A stretch of 64,000 bases of DNA from Ramlibacter pinisoli (GCF_009758015.1 NZ_WSEL01000003.1:1984001-2048000); one strand, 5' to 3'. Shown: positions 15,897 to 24,602, numbered from the stretch's first letter. Numbers and translations: made by a program. The notes: generated from the sequence alone by a model not told the origin.

Positions 15897-17252
15897 ATGC
15901 GCGAAGATTCTGTCACCGACACTGTCACCGCGAATCCACGATTGCTCACAGCTGGGCAGCGAATCGCGGCGTTGGAGTTAGGCCGGTCAATCGTCCTGGA
16001 GAAGATCCCGATGGGCGGATCGCTCGAGGCTCGGCGCCTACCAGCAGGCACCGCTCAGTTCTACTGGCGTTTTACCCAAGCAGGAAAAACCACCAGGGTC
16101 CCGATCGGGGCATATGACTCAGGCGCCCCTCCGAAGTCACTCAAACCCTCAGGGCGTGGCTACTCCGTTGCTGCCGCCGTTGAAGCCGCCCGAGAGCTTG
16201 CAAAGCTGAATGCGGAGACCCCTGGTGGACTAGTGGCCAAGCGCGAGCGGGAGGACCAGGAGCGCCGCAAGCAGGACGAACTCACCCGCGCACGCGCCAC
16301 CAACACGTTGCGTGCTCTCTGCGACGAATACGTAGCGTGGCTGGCGGCACAGAACAAAGTCTCCGCAGCCGGCGCGAAGAACGTCTTTCACAATCACCTG
16401 TACACCGCACATCCAGGGCTGGCTTCCAAGGCCGCAGTCGAGGTCGAAAAGCGAGAAATCGTCGTGGTACTCCGCACGCTTGTCGAGGCGGGAAAAGCCA
16501 CTACGGCAAGGAAACTGCGGTCGTACCTGCGGGCCGCCTATGCCTGCGCCTTGAAAGCCGACTCTGATGCAAGACTGCCTTCGGGGTTCATTCCGTTCAT
16601 GGTGGTCAGCAACCCCGTCGAAGCGACTGCGCCCATTCCGAGCCGGGCGGAGAAGAACCCGCTCCCGCTGATCGATCTACAGCGGTATTGGCGTGAATTG
16701 CGGAAGAAGGAAGGCTCCATCGGAGCCGCGCTTCGGCTCCACGTGGCCATGGGAGGGCAGCGCCCTGCTCAACTCGTCCGACTCCGATCAGCGGATGTGT
16801 CTGCGTTTTCTGTCCGGTTGATGGATGCCAAGGGCCGGCGGGCCGAGCCGCGGGAGCACCTGCTCCCGAAGACGGACGTCATTGCTAGGGAACTTCGACA
16901 GCTCCCCAAGGACGGCTTTGTGCTCTCAACCGACGGCGGCACCACGCCTATGCACCCAACCAGCTTGACGGCATGGGCGGCCGAAGTGGCGCGCGCAGCC
17001 GGCCTGCAAGGCTTCCAGCTCAAGAGAGTTCGAAGCGGCATCGAGACGGCACTGGCAGAGGCGGGCGTTTCGCTGCACGTGCGCGGACTGTTGCAGTCTC
17101 ACGGCATTGGAGGAGTTCAGGAGCGGCACTACGACGCGCATGAGTACATGGCGGAGAAGCGGGACGCATTAGATCTGCTCATCCGAACTCTCAATCGATC
17201 AATCGGCGCACGCACCTCCCATCCCCGTGTCGCATTGAAGGAGGTCAAATGA
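15897..17252 (+). CDS. Tyrosine-type site-specific integrase
   Basis: A 451-residue phage/island integrase. An N-terminal arm-binding region (about 40-95) is followed by a SAM-like core-binding domain (about 135-245) and the catalytic domain (about 255-430). Catalytic positions visible are R289 (GGQRPAQL), K325 (HLLPK), R379 (KRVRSG), H402 (SHG) and nucleophile Y412 (ERHYDAHEY). The box II His of H-x-x-R is replaced by K376. It is adjacent to the tRNA half, as expected for an integrase that recombines into tRNA genes. Its stop overlaps the next start in ATGA, coupling translation of the cargo protein. Confidence 0.9.
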   Translation: MREDSVTDTVTANPRLLTAGQRIAALELGRSIVLEKIPMGGSLEARRLPAGTAQFYWRFTQAGKTTRVPIGAYDSGAPPKSLKPSGRGYSVAAAVEAARELAKLNAETPGGLVAKREREDQERRKQDELTRARATNTLRALCDEYVAWLAAQNKVSAAGAKNVFHNHLYTAHPGLASKAAVEVEKREIVVVLRTLVEAGKATTARKLRSYLRAAYACALKADSDARLPSGFIPFMVVSNPVEATAPIPSRAEKNPLPLIDLQRYWRELRKKEGSIGAALRLHVAMGGQRPAQLVRLRSADVSAFSVRLMDAKGRRAEPREHLLPKTDVIARELRQLPKDGFVLSTDGGTTPMHPTSLTAWAAEVARAAGLQGFQLKRVRSGIETALAEAGVSLHVRGLLQSHGIGGVQERHYDAHEYMAEKRDALDLLIRTLNRSIGARTSHPRVALKEVK

Positions 17253-18025
17253 ACGGAGCGTGGGCGCATTGGAAACCGGGACGCCTCTTTTTTAACTTCG
17301 ACCCAGTCCGCTCGTACCTCGGTGGTGAAACTTACGAGCTGCGCGATGAAGCTGGTAAGACCCTGCTCGCGAGCGAAGAGGCTCCTGAGCTTCTGCTGCT
17401 CGGGTATCGCGCCATGCGAAACCTTGGACAGGCTGGATTGCCGGACATGAACACGTGGCACACGCAGTGCAGTGCCGTTTTGACGGCACTACGCGCCCAC
17501 GCAAAGACGTTCAACTGGGAGCAATACACCGAAAAGACCTTTGAGCGACTGGCGCCATTGGATCCTCAGAAGTATTCGCAGGGATCCTCAGAGGCCATGC
17601 TGCTCCACGACTTGGTCTTGGCAAGCCCCAAAGATTCGGCTCGGACAGGCCAGTTCTGGAGCATGCTTTGTCTCGTGTGGATTGACAGTGCTATTCAAAG
17701 CATAGATTCCGTCGATGCAGCTATGGCAGTTGAGGAGGTGCTGCGCGCCGGAGACGCGCTCGCAAATGCAGGGCCTCCGTTATCTCGGATAAAGGCCAGG
17801 AGCGACATGGCGCGAGAGAACGCCATCGCGGGCTTGGCGAACAATGAAAAGCAGCTAGCGAAGAAAGCTGTTAAAGAGATGTGGTTGAAGCTCAGGGATG
17901 AGCCGAAGTTCCGAGGAAAGAAGGCGCCTCTGGCCCGGCACATCATGGATCAGTTCCCAATGTTTCAGAACGAGAATGTCCTCACCGGCTGGTTCCGAGA
18001 CTGGGAGGGCGAACTGCATCGGTAG
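17249..18025 (+). CDS. Hypothetical protein coupled to integrase
   Basis: A 258-residue soluble protein whose ATG overlaps the integrase stop (ATGA). It is mostly helical, Lys/Glu-rich in the C-terminal third (NNEKQLAKKAVKEMWLKLRDE) and ends in a Trp-rich tail. No family, signal peptide or membrane segment is recognised. Base composition is lower in GC than the flanking core. Translational coupling with the integrase suggests it belongs to the element, perhaps assisting excision or as cargo; this is inference from position only. Confidence 0.65.
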   Translation: MNGAWAHWKPGRLFFNFDPVRSYLGGETYELRDEAGKTLLASEEAPELLLLGYRAMRNLGQAGLPDMNTWHTQCSAVLTALRAHAKTFNWEQYTEKTFERLAPLDPQKYSQGSSEAMLLHDLVLASPKDSARTGQFWSMLCLVWIDSAIQSIDSVDAAMAVEEVLRAGDALANAGPPLSRIKARSDMARENAIAGLANNEKQLAKKAVKEMWLKLRDEPKFRGKKAPLARHIMDQFPMFQNENVLTGWFRDWEGELHR

Positions 18026-18114
18026 TTCCGAAAATGCCAGTGAGCCAGCTCAATGAGCATCCAGCCAGCTCAACTCTCGTAATTGGATCGAGTTAGACGA
18101 ACCATCGCGCACCT

Positions 18115-18138
18115 AGACCAACTTCGTTGTTGGTCTTT
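18115..18138 (+). terminator. Probable intrinsic terminator after the integrase operon
   Basis: Stem AGACCAAC / GTTGGTCT (8 base pairs, 6-base loop TTCGTT) followed by TTTC. It lies 90 bases after the cargo gene and before the AlpA-like gene. The T-run is short. Confidence 0.6.
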
Positions 18139-18155
18139 CAGCGGAGTGCGCAAAG

Positions 18156-18419
18156 ATGGTGAAGAACCTCCGGCCGCGAGAGGCGGCTCAAGCTCTCGGG
18201 ATAGGGCTTTCCACGTTCTGGCTGAAGGCCAAGACTGACCCTGATTTTCCCCAGCTAATCAGCCTTGGCCCCAAGGCGACAGTGGTCCGCGAAGCGGATC
18301 TCGAAGCGTACGTCGAGAAGAAGGCTCAGGCCGGAAAGCCGACCGCTCCCCCTACCTGTGTACCGCGCAACGGCGCCGGCATCCCGTCTGCCAGGCGCCC
18401 GCGCTCCGCTCGTTCCTGA
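18156..18419 (+). CDS. AlpA-like / excisionase-type HTH protein
   Basis: An 87-residue protein. Residues 4-55 fit the MerR-like winged helix of AlpA/excisionase proteins: a first helix with REAAQALGIGLSTFWLKAK, then the wing and the closing VVREADLEAYVEKK. Such proteins act as directionality factors or activate the integrase promoter. The C-terminal 30 residues are Pro/Arg-rich and of low complexity. It follows the integrase operon on the same strand, matching a role in element excision. Confidence 0.7.
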   Translation: MVKNLRPREAAQALGIGLSTFWLKAKTDPDFPQLISLGPKATVVREADLEAYVEKKAQAGKPTAPPTCVPRNGAGIPSARRPRSARS

Positions 18420-18889
18420 TCGCAGCGAAGTACGCAATGCCGTACCCGTGATGCACAGGCGTGGGTCCCGCGCCAATGCAACTGGGCCTGCATGGGCCGC
18501 CAGGACAAGAAACACCGGGGCAGCGTTCCCCGCCAGAAACCGTTACCTACCCCGGTGCAACTCCGATGGAAGTAGGCAGGTGTTGGCTGACCCGAGAGGG
18601 GCCGCGCGACCTGGGGCGACTGAGAGAGGCCAGCCGGTATCAGTCGAATGCGCGGGTGATCAGTTGAAGTGCCTTCCTTCTCCGTATGGGGGTAGGGGGG
18701 CTACTGGTTGAAGGGCCGTAGATAAGGCAGAGGTACCCGAGGGGCCTCAGATGGCGGGATAAGGCGGTTTCCCCCGGCGGCGACCACCCCGGAGCGAAAG
18801 TGCCGGCCACGCGCCCCTCCTGCCCCAATCGGCGGCGCACCAATTTTCCAACCGGCACCCCGGTGCCATCAGCTTGAAAGGTGAGAGCA
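18420..18889. other. 470-base gap, no gene recognised
   Basis: No reading frame here resembles a protein and none has a convincing start. The stretch has G-rich runs near 18690-18700 and poly-C/G runs near 18770-18790. It may hold the promoter of the HicB-like gene; I see no clear -35/-10 pair. Confidence 0.4.
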
Positions 18890-19381
18890 ATGAAGTACGC
18901 AGCAGTCATCGAAAATGCCGCCGGCACATGGCAGCTGGTGTTCCCCGATGTCCCGGACTACGTGAAGAGCGCGAGGGTTGCGAACTCGCTGCTTGCGGGC
19001 ATCGAGGAACGCTTGTTCGAAGCGTTGCACCAGCACGTGACAGTAACGGGCGACTTACCGCCTGCGCAGCACGACGGAGGGGTCCTGATCCAGGTGCGCC
19101 CAGTCGATGCCGCCAGGTTGGCACTCACCCGGGCGCTCCACCAGCGCGCTGCAGCGACTCCTGAAGCTGCTGGATTGGCGCTAGACGTCGGGGCTGCTGA
19201 AGCTTCTGAGGTGCTGGACGCTCGCGTGTGGGTCGACGCGAATAAGGTGTTCCGCTACCTGGAGGACCTTGGTGTCTCCTGCGAGCTCACATTCGAGGAC
19301 TCGAGAACGGAGGCGCCCCGAGTCAAGCGCCAGCCGGTCGCTAAGAAGCGCGGTCGCAAGCCCAAAGCAACAGCCAAGTAA
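18890..19381 (+). CDS. HicB-like antitoxin-fold protein
   Basis: A 163-residue protein with AAAGGTGAGAG ahead of the ATG. Residues 1-55 (MKYAAVIENAAGTWQLVFPD, then ANSLLAGIEERLFEALHQHV) match the HicB partial RNase-H-like fold, with the typical pattern of strand, FPD, and a helix of regularly spaced residues. The C-terminus ends in a Lys/Arg tail (KKRGRKPKATAK) that could bind DNA. No HicA toxin is visible beside it, so it may be a solitary regulator rather than part of a toxin-antitoxin pair. Confidence 0.6.
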   Translation: MKYAAVIENAAGTWQLVFPDVPDYVKSARVANSLLAGIEERLFEALHQHVTVTGDLPPAQHDGGVLIQVRPVDAARLALTRALHQRAAATPEAAGLALDVGAAEASEVLDARVWVDANKVFRYLEDLGVSCELTFEDSRTEAPRVKRQPVAKKRGRKPKATAK

Positions 19382-19418
19382 GCAACACCTGCCGGTTCGC
19401 TGTTGATTTCGTAAAAAG

Positions 19419-20051
19419 ATGGGCGGCATGTCAAGCGGGCGGCGTGACGGGCGCAGGTGCACAGATGACTTCTGGCGCCTTGATATCCGGCCGCTTGTCA
19501 AACAAGGTGCACTCGTCCCGGGGGCACTCATTGCGTTGGCGTGGGGCGCTGGGCCTGTTCCCGCGGCCCGCGCTCTCGCCCACGGCACGGGCGCCGCCAT
19601 GATCGGCATCGAGTCGAGCTGGCTCGAGTCAGGTCGGTGGCGCAAGCTTGTCTTCGACATCCAGCTCGCGCCGACTCCCTGCCACTTCGGCGGTTTCCGC
19701 TGGTGGTGGGTTTGTCCGGTCTGCGCAGCTCGGACGGCAGTCCTGTATGGGCGTGGCGCGTTCGCCTGTCGACGTTGCTTGCAGCTCGCCTATCGAAGCC
19801 AGCGCGAAACGACACCGGCCCGTGCTCTGCGCCAAGCCAATGCAATCAGGCGCATGTTCGAGTGGCCGCCCGGCGTCATCCGTGGCCACGGCGCCAAGCC
19901 AAAGCATCTGCACTGGGCAACGTACGCGCGACTCCTGCGCAAGTACGACGCTTACGTGAATGTCTTTCTCGGCTACTTGTCCGATCGAAGTGCGGCGGTC
20001 GAGGCCGTGCTCGTCAACAGCGCACAGAACCTCCGCAAAACCCGCGACTGA
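19419..20051 (+). CDS. Zinc-ribbon protein of a mobile element
   Basis: A 210-residue protein with a treble-clef/zinc-ribbon motif: CPVC at about residues 99-102 and CRRC about 18 residues later, followed by LAYRSQ. The flanking FGGFRWWWVCP block is aromatic. Proteins with this zinc ribbon and YRSQ pattern are common near integrases, but their function is unknown to me. It could bind DNA or RNA. It sits between the HicB-like gene and the decayed second integrase module. Confidence 0.65.
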   Translation: MGGMSSGRRDGRRCTDDFWRLDIRPLVKQGALVPGALIALAWGAGPVPAARALAHGTGAAMIGIESSWLESGRWRKLVFDIQLAPTPCHFGGFRWWWVCPVCAARTAVLYGRGAFACRRCLQLAYRSQRETTPARALRQANAIRRMFEWPPGVIRGHGAKPKHLHWATYARLLRKYDAYVNVFLGYLSDRSAAVEAVLVNSAQNLRKTRD

Positions 20052-20266
20052 TGCGCGCGGAAACCTGAACTGTCACCGAGATTGTCACCGGAGCGGCTTT
20101 GGGCGGCGCCCACCAGTGAAGTGCGGTGCAAACCTGGGGATTGACCGTCCGCAAGTCAGAGTACTCACCTACTGGGTGGACCGGCCGAAAGAGGCGTAGG
20201 CGTGCACCCAATGTTTCAACCGGAACGCCAGGGCATGTCCCCACGAGTGTCTATTTCCTCAGAAGC

Positions 20267-20419
20267 TTGCCGCCCGAGCCGCCGCCATTCTCCGGGGTGT
20301 CCAGCCGCGCCGTGTACGATTTGGCCGCGCCGGCCGGGCCCATTCCCTGCGCCCGCATAGGCCGGCAGGTAGTCTTCGACGAAGCCGACATCCTGGAGTT
20401 CAAAGCCTCATGCCGATCT
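20267..20419 (+). pseudogene. Excisionase-like HTH fragment of a second, decayed module
   Basis: A frame from a TTG at 20267 encodes about 50 residues that look like a phage-type HTH: VSSRAVYDLAAPAGPIPCARIG followed by RQVVFDEADILEFKASCR. No good RBS or clear N-terminus precedes it, and the frame then reads on without sense through the next genes. Its end overlaps the start of the integrase remnant, as expected for an excisionase-integrase pair. Confidence 0.5.
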
Positions 20420-20622
20420 ACCGCGACCGCGACCGAAGTGCGTTCGGGTTTGGGTTCGACCACGTCATTCCAGGGGCCGGCCGCATCCGGGCTCGCAAGC
20501 GCCTTCCGAAGACTCGGAATCAAGTGCTCGGCCACAAGGACGCGCGCTCCACCCAGCGCTTCGCGCAGCTTGCCGTCGACACACTCACAGCTGCAGTCAG
20601 CAAGATCGGGCGGCGCGCATGA
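20410..20622 (+). pseudogene. Tyrosine integrase with the whole centre deleted
   Basis: Only 70 codons. Residues 1-35 (MPIYRDRDRSAFGFGFDHVI, then RIRARKRLPK) look like the N-terminal arm-binding end of a phage integrase. Residues 37-70 (RNQVLGHKDARSTQRFAQLA, then AVSKIGRR) look like the C-terminal catalytic end, with the LGHKD box and the tail but a Phe (QRFAQLA) where the nucleophilic Tyr is expected. About 300 codons between them are missing and the two ends are joined in frame. The product cannot be a recombinase. It ends in an ATGA overlap with the next gene. Confidence 0.7.
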
Positions 20623-21134
20623 ACACGCCGCCCAGTCCAGAGATCACGGGCTACCTCAACAAGATCACGACCCGCGAGGACTTGGAGGCAACGCGCACTC
20701 TGCATTTCGCAGCAGCCGGCGCATCGCTCGCCATCATCCTTCTGATCGCACAAATCGGCGTGCAGAAGACCTCCCAGCTGGTCTCTCTCGCAAGCGCATC
20801 CGTCGCGCTCCCGGTCTGGCTAAGCATGGGATTTCGCGACCAGCTTTGGATGTGGATGAAGCTGACGTCGCCTGCGTTGCTGCGCGTGCCCTTGATCCGG
20901 GTCATCCACAACACTGGGTACTTGGTTGGCTAGGCCTCGATCGCGACCGCCGTGATCGCGCTGATCTACAGCCTCTCACCGTGGTGCGCACTTCTCTTTG
21001 GCGTTGCGATGGTGATTGCCGCCACGGGCGCGTTAGTCTCATTTGTCGCTGCATTGCCTGTCGCCGCTGAGGCAGCGAAGCAGGACTTCCTGCGGCAAAA
21101 GACTCCCTACCGCTTGAAGAAGAAAAGGGCGTAG
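20619..21134 (+). pseudogene. Membrane protein interrupted by an in-frame TAG
   Basis: One continuous frame of 171 sense codons is broken only by TAG at 20931-20933. The first part (104 codons) has hydrophobic stretches at about 30-45 and 54-70; the second part (from ASIATAV to RLKKKRA) holds two more helices and a basic tail. Composition and hydrophobicity are continuous across the stop, so this is a four-helix membrane protein with a nonsense mutation (or amber read-through). The start overlaps the integrase remnant stop in ATGA. The family is not recognised. Confidence 0.6.
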
Positions 21135-21512
21135 CACGAGATCCCTGTCACTGACGGAGCAGGAGTCTGTCAAGTGCCGCGCCGAATCACGCTCCTGACG
21201 CCCTCCTCCTGCTGTCCGCCGCCTGGTCCGCCACGATTTGTGATCCGGTGGCTGTGACGAAGTCCCTACCCGTGGAGCTGAACCACAGCGGTCCCGATCC
21301 GAACCGCCGGAGTGTCAATCCGTAGGTGCGCAACGGACGCTTCTCACCGCATGCGACCATCCTGCTCGGCGGCGCCCTAGTTGAAGCGACCACTGCGTTC
21401 GTACGGGAGCCCATGTACGGGCGGGTCTGTACCTGGTAAGCCATGACGCGACGCAACAGACCGCGAGCCATCCGGCCTGCCGAACCGATAGTGCGCTAGA
21501 GTTCCCTCGTTT
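21135..21512. other. 378-base gap, no gene recognised
   Basis: A 94-codon frame on the minus strand (21187-21471) exists but resembles no protein I know and lacks an RBS. The stretch separates the mobile-element genes from the catabolic block and probably contains the junction between them. Confidence 0.35.
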
Positions 21513-21749
21513 TCACGAAGGCGCGTAGACCAACATGTCCGCGACCAGCGTGCACGCTGGGACCGGCTGGGGGCCGGCGTGCGCACGAGCACGAACGGCA
21601 GCGGCTTGCCTGGGCAGCGGTCACGCCAAGCCTGGTAGACCCCCTGGAAATCTGCGAGATCGGTCTGGAACAGGTGCACGCGCGCTAGATTCGCAAGCGA
21701 CGTGCCGGCTTCGCGGCAATGCGCCTCCACGTGATCAAGCAGGCCTAGT
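21513..21749 (-). pseudogene. RidA/YjgF-family remnant
   Basis: The C-terminal half of a RidA-type enamine/imine deaminase. HVEAHCREAGTSLANLARVH, FQTDLADFQGVYQAWRDRC and PLPFVLVRTPAP are readable in one frame. After a frameshift near 21570 the expected end (TLVADMLVYAPS and stop) continues in another frame. The N-terminal half is missing and the remnant abuts the stop of the SDR gene. It was probably once the last gene of that operon. Confidence 0.7.
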
Positions 21750-22529
21750 TCACACCAGGCCGGGATACGTGCCGCCGTCCACCTGCACGTTCTGGCCGGA
21801 GATGAAGCCGGCCAGGTCGCTGCACAGGTAGGCGCATGCCGAGGCGAATTCCTGCGGCGAGCCGAAGCGTTTGGCAGCGATGGTGTTGGTGATCGTGCGG
21901 CGCGCCTCCTCGGTGCTCACGCCGTCGAGCTTGGCGCGCCGCTCGATCATGAACTTCTGGCGACCGGTGTCGATACGCTCGGGCAGCAGGTTGTTGAGGG
22001 TGACGTTGTCCGCGGCCACTTCCCGCGAGATTGCCTTGCAGAACGCCGTGAGCCCCGCGCGCGCCGCCGTCGACAGCGTCATGTGGGCCAGTGGCGCCTT
22101 CACCATGGCCGACGTGATGTTTACCACGCGGCCGAATTTGCGTACCCGCATGCCAGGCACGAACGCCTGGACCAGCAGGATGGGCGCCAGCATGTTCGAC
22201 TCCACCGCGGCTAGCCAGTCCTCGCGCTGAAACTCGGACCAGTTGCCCGGCGGCGGCCCGGCGTTGTTATTCACCAGGATGTCCGGCTTGGGGCACGCAG
22301 CCACGATGCGCGCCCGTCCGTCCACCGTGTTCAGGTCCGCCGCGACGGTGCTCACCTTCGCGCCGGTACGATCTCGCAGCTCCTGCGCGGCGCTCTCGAG
22401 CACCTTCGCGTCGCGGCCGTTGAGCGTAACCTCGCAGCCTTCCTGCGCCAGGGCCGTGGCGCAAGCGAGCCCCAGGCCCTTTGACGAGGCGCACACCAGC
22501 GCGCGTCGACCGGCAATTCCCAGATCCAT
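21750..22529 (-). CDS. SDR-family oxidoreductase without the Tyr-x3-Lys pair
   Basis: A 259-residue short-chain dehydrogenase/reductase. The cofactor motif SSKGLG is at residues 15-20, NNNAG at 87-91, and the catalytic-serine strand NITS at 137-140. Where Y-x3-K should stand (about 153-157) the sequence reads STAAR, so the general base and lysine are absent. A subgroup of SDR proteins shares this S/N-x-A-A-R pattern. The dehydrogenase reaction is therefore uncertain. It is the last intact gene of the minus-strand run IclR-oxidoreductase-amidohydrolase-SDR. Confidence 0.8.
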   Translation of the reverse strand: MDLGIAGRRALVCASSKGLGLACATALAQEGCEVTLNGRDAKVLESAAQELRDRTGAKVSTVAADLNTVDGRARIVAACPKPDILVNNNAGPPPGNWSEFQREDWLAAVESNMLAPILLVQAFVPGMRVRKFGRVVNITSAMVKAPLAHMTLSTAARAGLTAFCKAISREVAADNVTLNNLLPERIDTGRQKFMIERRAKLDGVSTEEARRTITNTIAAKRFGSPQEFASACAYLCSDLAGFISGQNVQVDGGTYPGLV

Positions 22530-22556
22530 TCCTGCCTCCCGCTGATCTCGATAAAC

Positions 22557-23414
22557 CTAGTCCCAGCGCAGCCAGGTGCAGAGCGCCTCGCCGAGCACCA
22601 GCGCCTTCTCGCGTTCCGACAGGAAGGGCATGTGGTCGGTGACCAGCGCCACGCCGGCCGTGTAATCGACGCCGTACTTGCCCAGCATGCGGGACAGGTC
22701 CGTGCCCCAGAAGCAGCGCTGTGCGCCGAACGCCTGCACCAGCTGCTGCACGTAGGGCATCACGTTGGCGAAGGGGTACTTGGCGGTCGAAAAGCTCGGG
22801 ATGTTAGACAGCTTCACCGTCACATTTGGGAAGCGGGCCAGCGCCGCGGTGGCCTCGACGTAAGGCGCTACCTTGTCGTCCGTCGTGTTACCGAGGATGC
22901 CCATGTGGTCGATCGAGAGGCGCAGCTTCGGGTGCTTCTCCGCGATCCGGGCCACCTTGTCCTTGCCATGGGGCACCAGCATCATCACCGGGATGTCGTG
23001 CTCCTCGGCGTAGGGCCAGAACCAGTCGGCAGTGCCGTCGTGGATCCAGTCGCGTTCGGTCTCGAAGCTGAAGGTCAGGCGCACACCGGCGACGCCGGGC
23101 TCCTTGCGCAAGCCGCGCAGCATCTCGCGCGCCTCGTCGGGCTTGTTCACCGGGATGCGTGTCATCACGCGGAAGCGGTCAGGAAAACGCCGGTGCGCCT
23201 CCAGGGCGACGTCAATGCGGTCCTGGTCCCAGGTCGGTGGCACCAGCACGGCCCGCTGGACGCCGCCCTCGTCCATCTTGCCCACCAGGTAGTCGGGGCC
23301 CAGGGACGGCAGGTGGCCCATGTGGCGCAGCCGCTCCTGGCCGCCGGCAATCCAAGGCCGGCCGGGGGCCTCGTCACCCCACACGTGCACCTGCGAGTCT
23401 GCAACCATCACCAT
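22557..23414 (-). CDS. Amidohydrolase-2 family metal-dependent hydrolase
   Basis: A 285-residue TIM-barrel protein. It begins with DSQVHVWG (residues 6-13), in which His stands where the H-x-H pair of the family normally lies (Q-V-H here). IDHMGILGN near 170 and WGTDLSRM near 237 supply the other metal-site positions. The family includes decarboxylases and lactonases such as 2-pyrone-4,6-dicarboxylate lactonase. The start 23414 has AAGGAGA upstream. Palindrome site 1 of the local IclR set lies 77 bases upstream. The exact reaction is unknown. Confidence 0.85.
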   Translation of the reverse strand: MVMVADSQVHVWGDEAPGRPWIAGGQERLRHMGHLPSLGPDYLVGKMDEGGVQRAVLVPPTWDQDRIDVALEAHRRFPDRFRVMTRIPVNKPDEAREMLRGLRKEPGVAGVRLTFSFETERDWIHDGTADWFWPYAEEHDIPVMMLVPHGKDKVARIAEKHPKLRLSIDHMGILGNTTDDKVAPYVEATAALARFPNVTVKLSNIPSFSTAKYPFANVMPYVQQLVQAFGAQRCFWGTDLSRMLGKYGVDYTAGVALVTDHMPFLSEREKALVLGEALCTWLRWD

Positions 23415-23490
23415 CGCTTCTCCTTGTTGTACGACAGCGGCCACTCTAGGGAGGCGCCCGAGGGGCGGCAAGCCGGCGATGCGACGAACG

Positions 23491-23503
23491 TCCACATCGT
23501 GGA
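23491..23503. promoter_or_regulatory. IclR-type palindrome, site 1 (TCCACATCGTGGA)
   Basis: A perfect 5-base inverted repeat with a 3-base centre, upstream of the amidohydrolase gene. It is nearly identical to the sites at 24603 and 25411. Confidence 0.6.
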
Positions 23504-23533
23504 ACCTGCCCGCCTCTGGGCTGCGACCTGCGA

Positions 23534-24526
23534 TCAGGGCACGAGGACGATCTTGCCCATCAGGTCGGCGCTGTCCAGCAAGCGGTGCGCGTCCTGCGCG
23601 TCGCGCAAGGCGAAGGTGCGCGGCGCGGGCGGGCGGATGCGCCCCTGGGCCAGCAGGTCGATGGCGCCCTGCATCAGTTCGCGGCGCCGCGCACGGTCGT
23701 GGTCCAACACGTGCACCGAGTAGCAGCGCACGGCCACGCTGCGATCGAGCCGCTTGCGCATTTCCGCGACTAGATTCTCCGGCGGGATACCCTGCAGCAC
23801 GTTGTACGACAGAAGCGTGCCGCGCGCGGCAAGCAGGTCCAGCTGGCCCACGAAGCCGGCGCCGCCGACGTGGTCGAATACCATGTCTACCCCGCGGCCG
23901 GCCGTGGCCGCCAACACCGCCTCGCGCAGGTCGCTGCTGCCGCGGCGGTGCACGTGGTGCGCACCGGCCTCGCGCACATAGGAACACTTGGCCTCGGTGC
24001 CGGCGACGGCGATCACCTGAATGCCGTGCGCAGCCGCGGTCTGCACAAGGGCGATGCCCACGCCACCGGCCGCTGCCTGCACGAGCACCGAGCGCGGCGT
24101 CGCCGACCCCGAATCGAACAGCATGCCCAGCGCCAGCTGGTAGTTGCCCATGCTCACCGCGGCCAGCGGGTCCAGGCCCGGCGGCAGCACGAACAGCGCA
24201 TCGGCCGGCACGCGGATGCGCTCTGCGTAGCAGCCGCCGCGCGAGGCCAGCTCGCGCGCGCTGACCAGCACCCGCTGCCCCACCTGCAGGCCGCCGCGCG
24301 CCTCGGGCCCCAGGGACTCAACCACGCCGACCATCTCGTTGCCGGGGATGGCTGGAAGCGGCGGCATCCAAGGATACACGCCGGTGCGGATCATGACGTC
24401 GGGCTTGCCCACGCCGATGGCCTCGGCCCGCACCACGGCGTCGGCCGGCCCGGCAAGCGGGTCGGGCAGGTCCACCCACTGCAACTCCTCGGGCCCGCCG
24501 GTGCGTTGGATCTGGATGACTTTCAT
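23534..24526 (-). CDS. Quinone oxidoreductase-like MDR protein (NADPH-dependent)
   Basis: A 330-residue medium-chain dehydrogenase/reductase without the structural-zinc cysteines, as in the quinone oxidoreductase (QOR) branch. It has the GroES-like domain at residues 1-125 (EAIGVGKPDVMIRTG), and the NADPH-binding motif AAAGGVG at about 150-156 in the Rossmann fold. QORs reduce quinones or enones with NADPH. It starts 91 bases downstream of the IclR gene stop, and palindrome site 2 lies in that gap about 77 bases from the start. Confidence 0.87.
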   Translation of the reverse strand: MKVIQIQRTGGPEELQWVDLPDPLAGPADAVVRAEAIGVGKPDVMIRTGVYPWMPPLPAIPGNEMVGVVESLGPEARGGLQVGQRVLVSARELASRGGCYAERIRVPADALFVLPPGLDPLAAVSMGNYQLALGMLFDSGSATPRSVLVQAAAGGVGIALVQTAAAHGIQVIAVAGTEAKCSYVREAGAHHVHRRGSSDLREAVLAATAGRGVDMVFDHVGGAGFVGQLDLLAARGTLLSYNVLQGIPPENLVAEMRKRLDRSVAVRCYSVHVLDHDRARRRELMQGAIDLLAQGRIRPPAPRTFALRDAQDAHRLLDSADLMGKIVLVP

Positions 24527-24602
24527 GTGATGCGGCTCGGTTCAGAACGCGGCACTGTAGCCCCGCTGCCGCACGCACGAGAACCGCCGCGCGCCGCGGC
24601 CG

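Noticed and set aside
20126..21070. Single 314-codon gene spanning the excisionase and membrane-protein region
   Set aside because: Only the short HTH-like part has sense; the rest is an out-of-frame reading of better supported genes.
21187..21471. 94-codon minus-strand gene after the RidA remnant
   Set aside because: No RBS, no family resemblance, and it overlaps the other-frame reading of the adjacent remnant.
22557..23987. 476-residue amidohydrolase
   Set aside because: The N-terminal extension is antisense to the oxidoreductase gene; ATG 23414 has a good RBS and starts the family domain.
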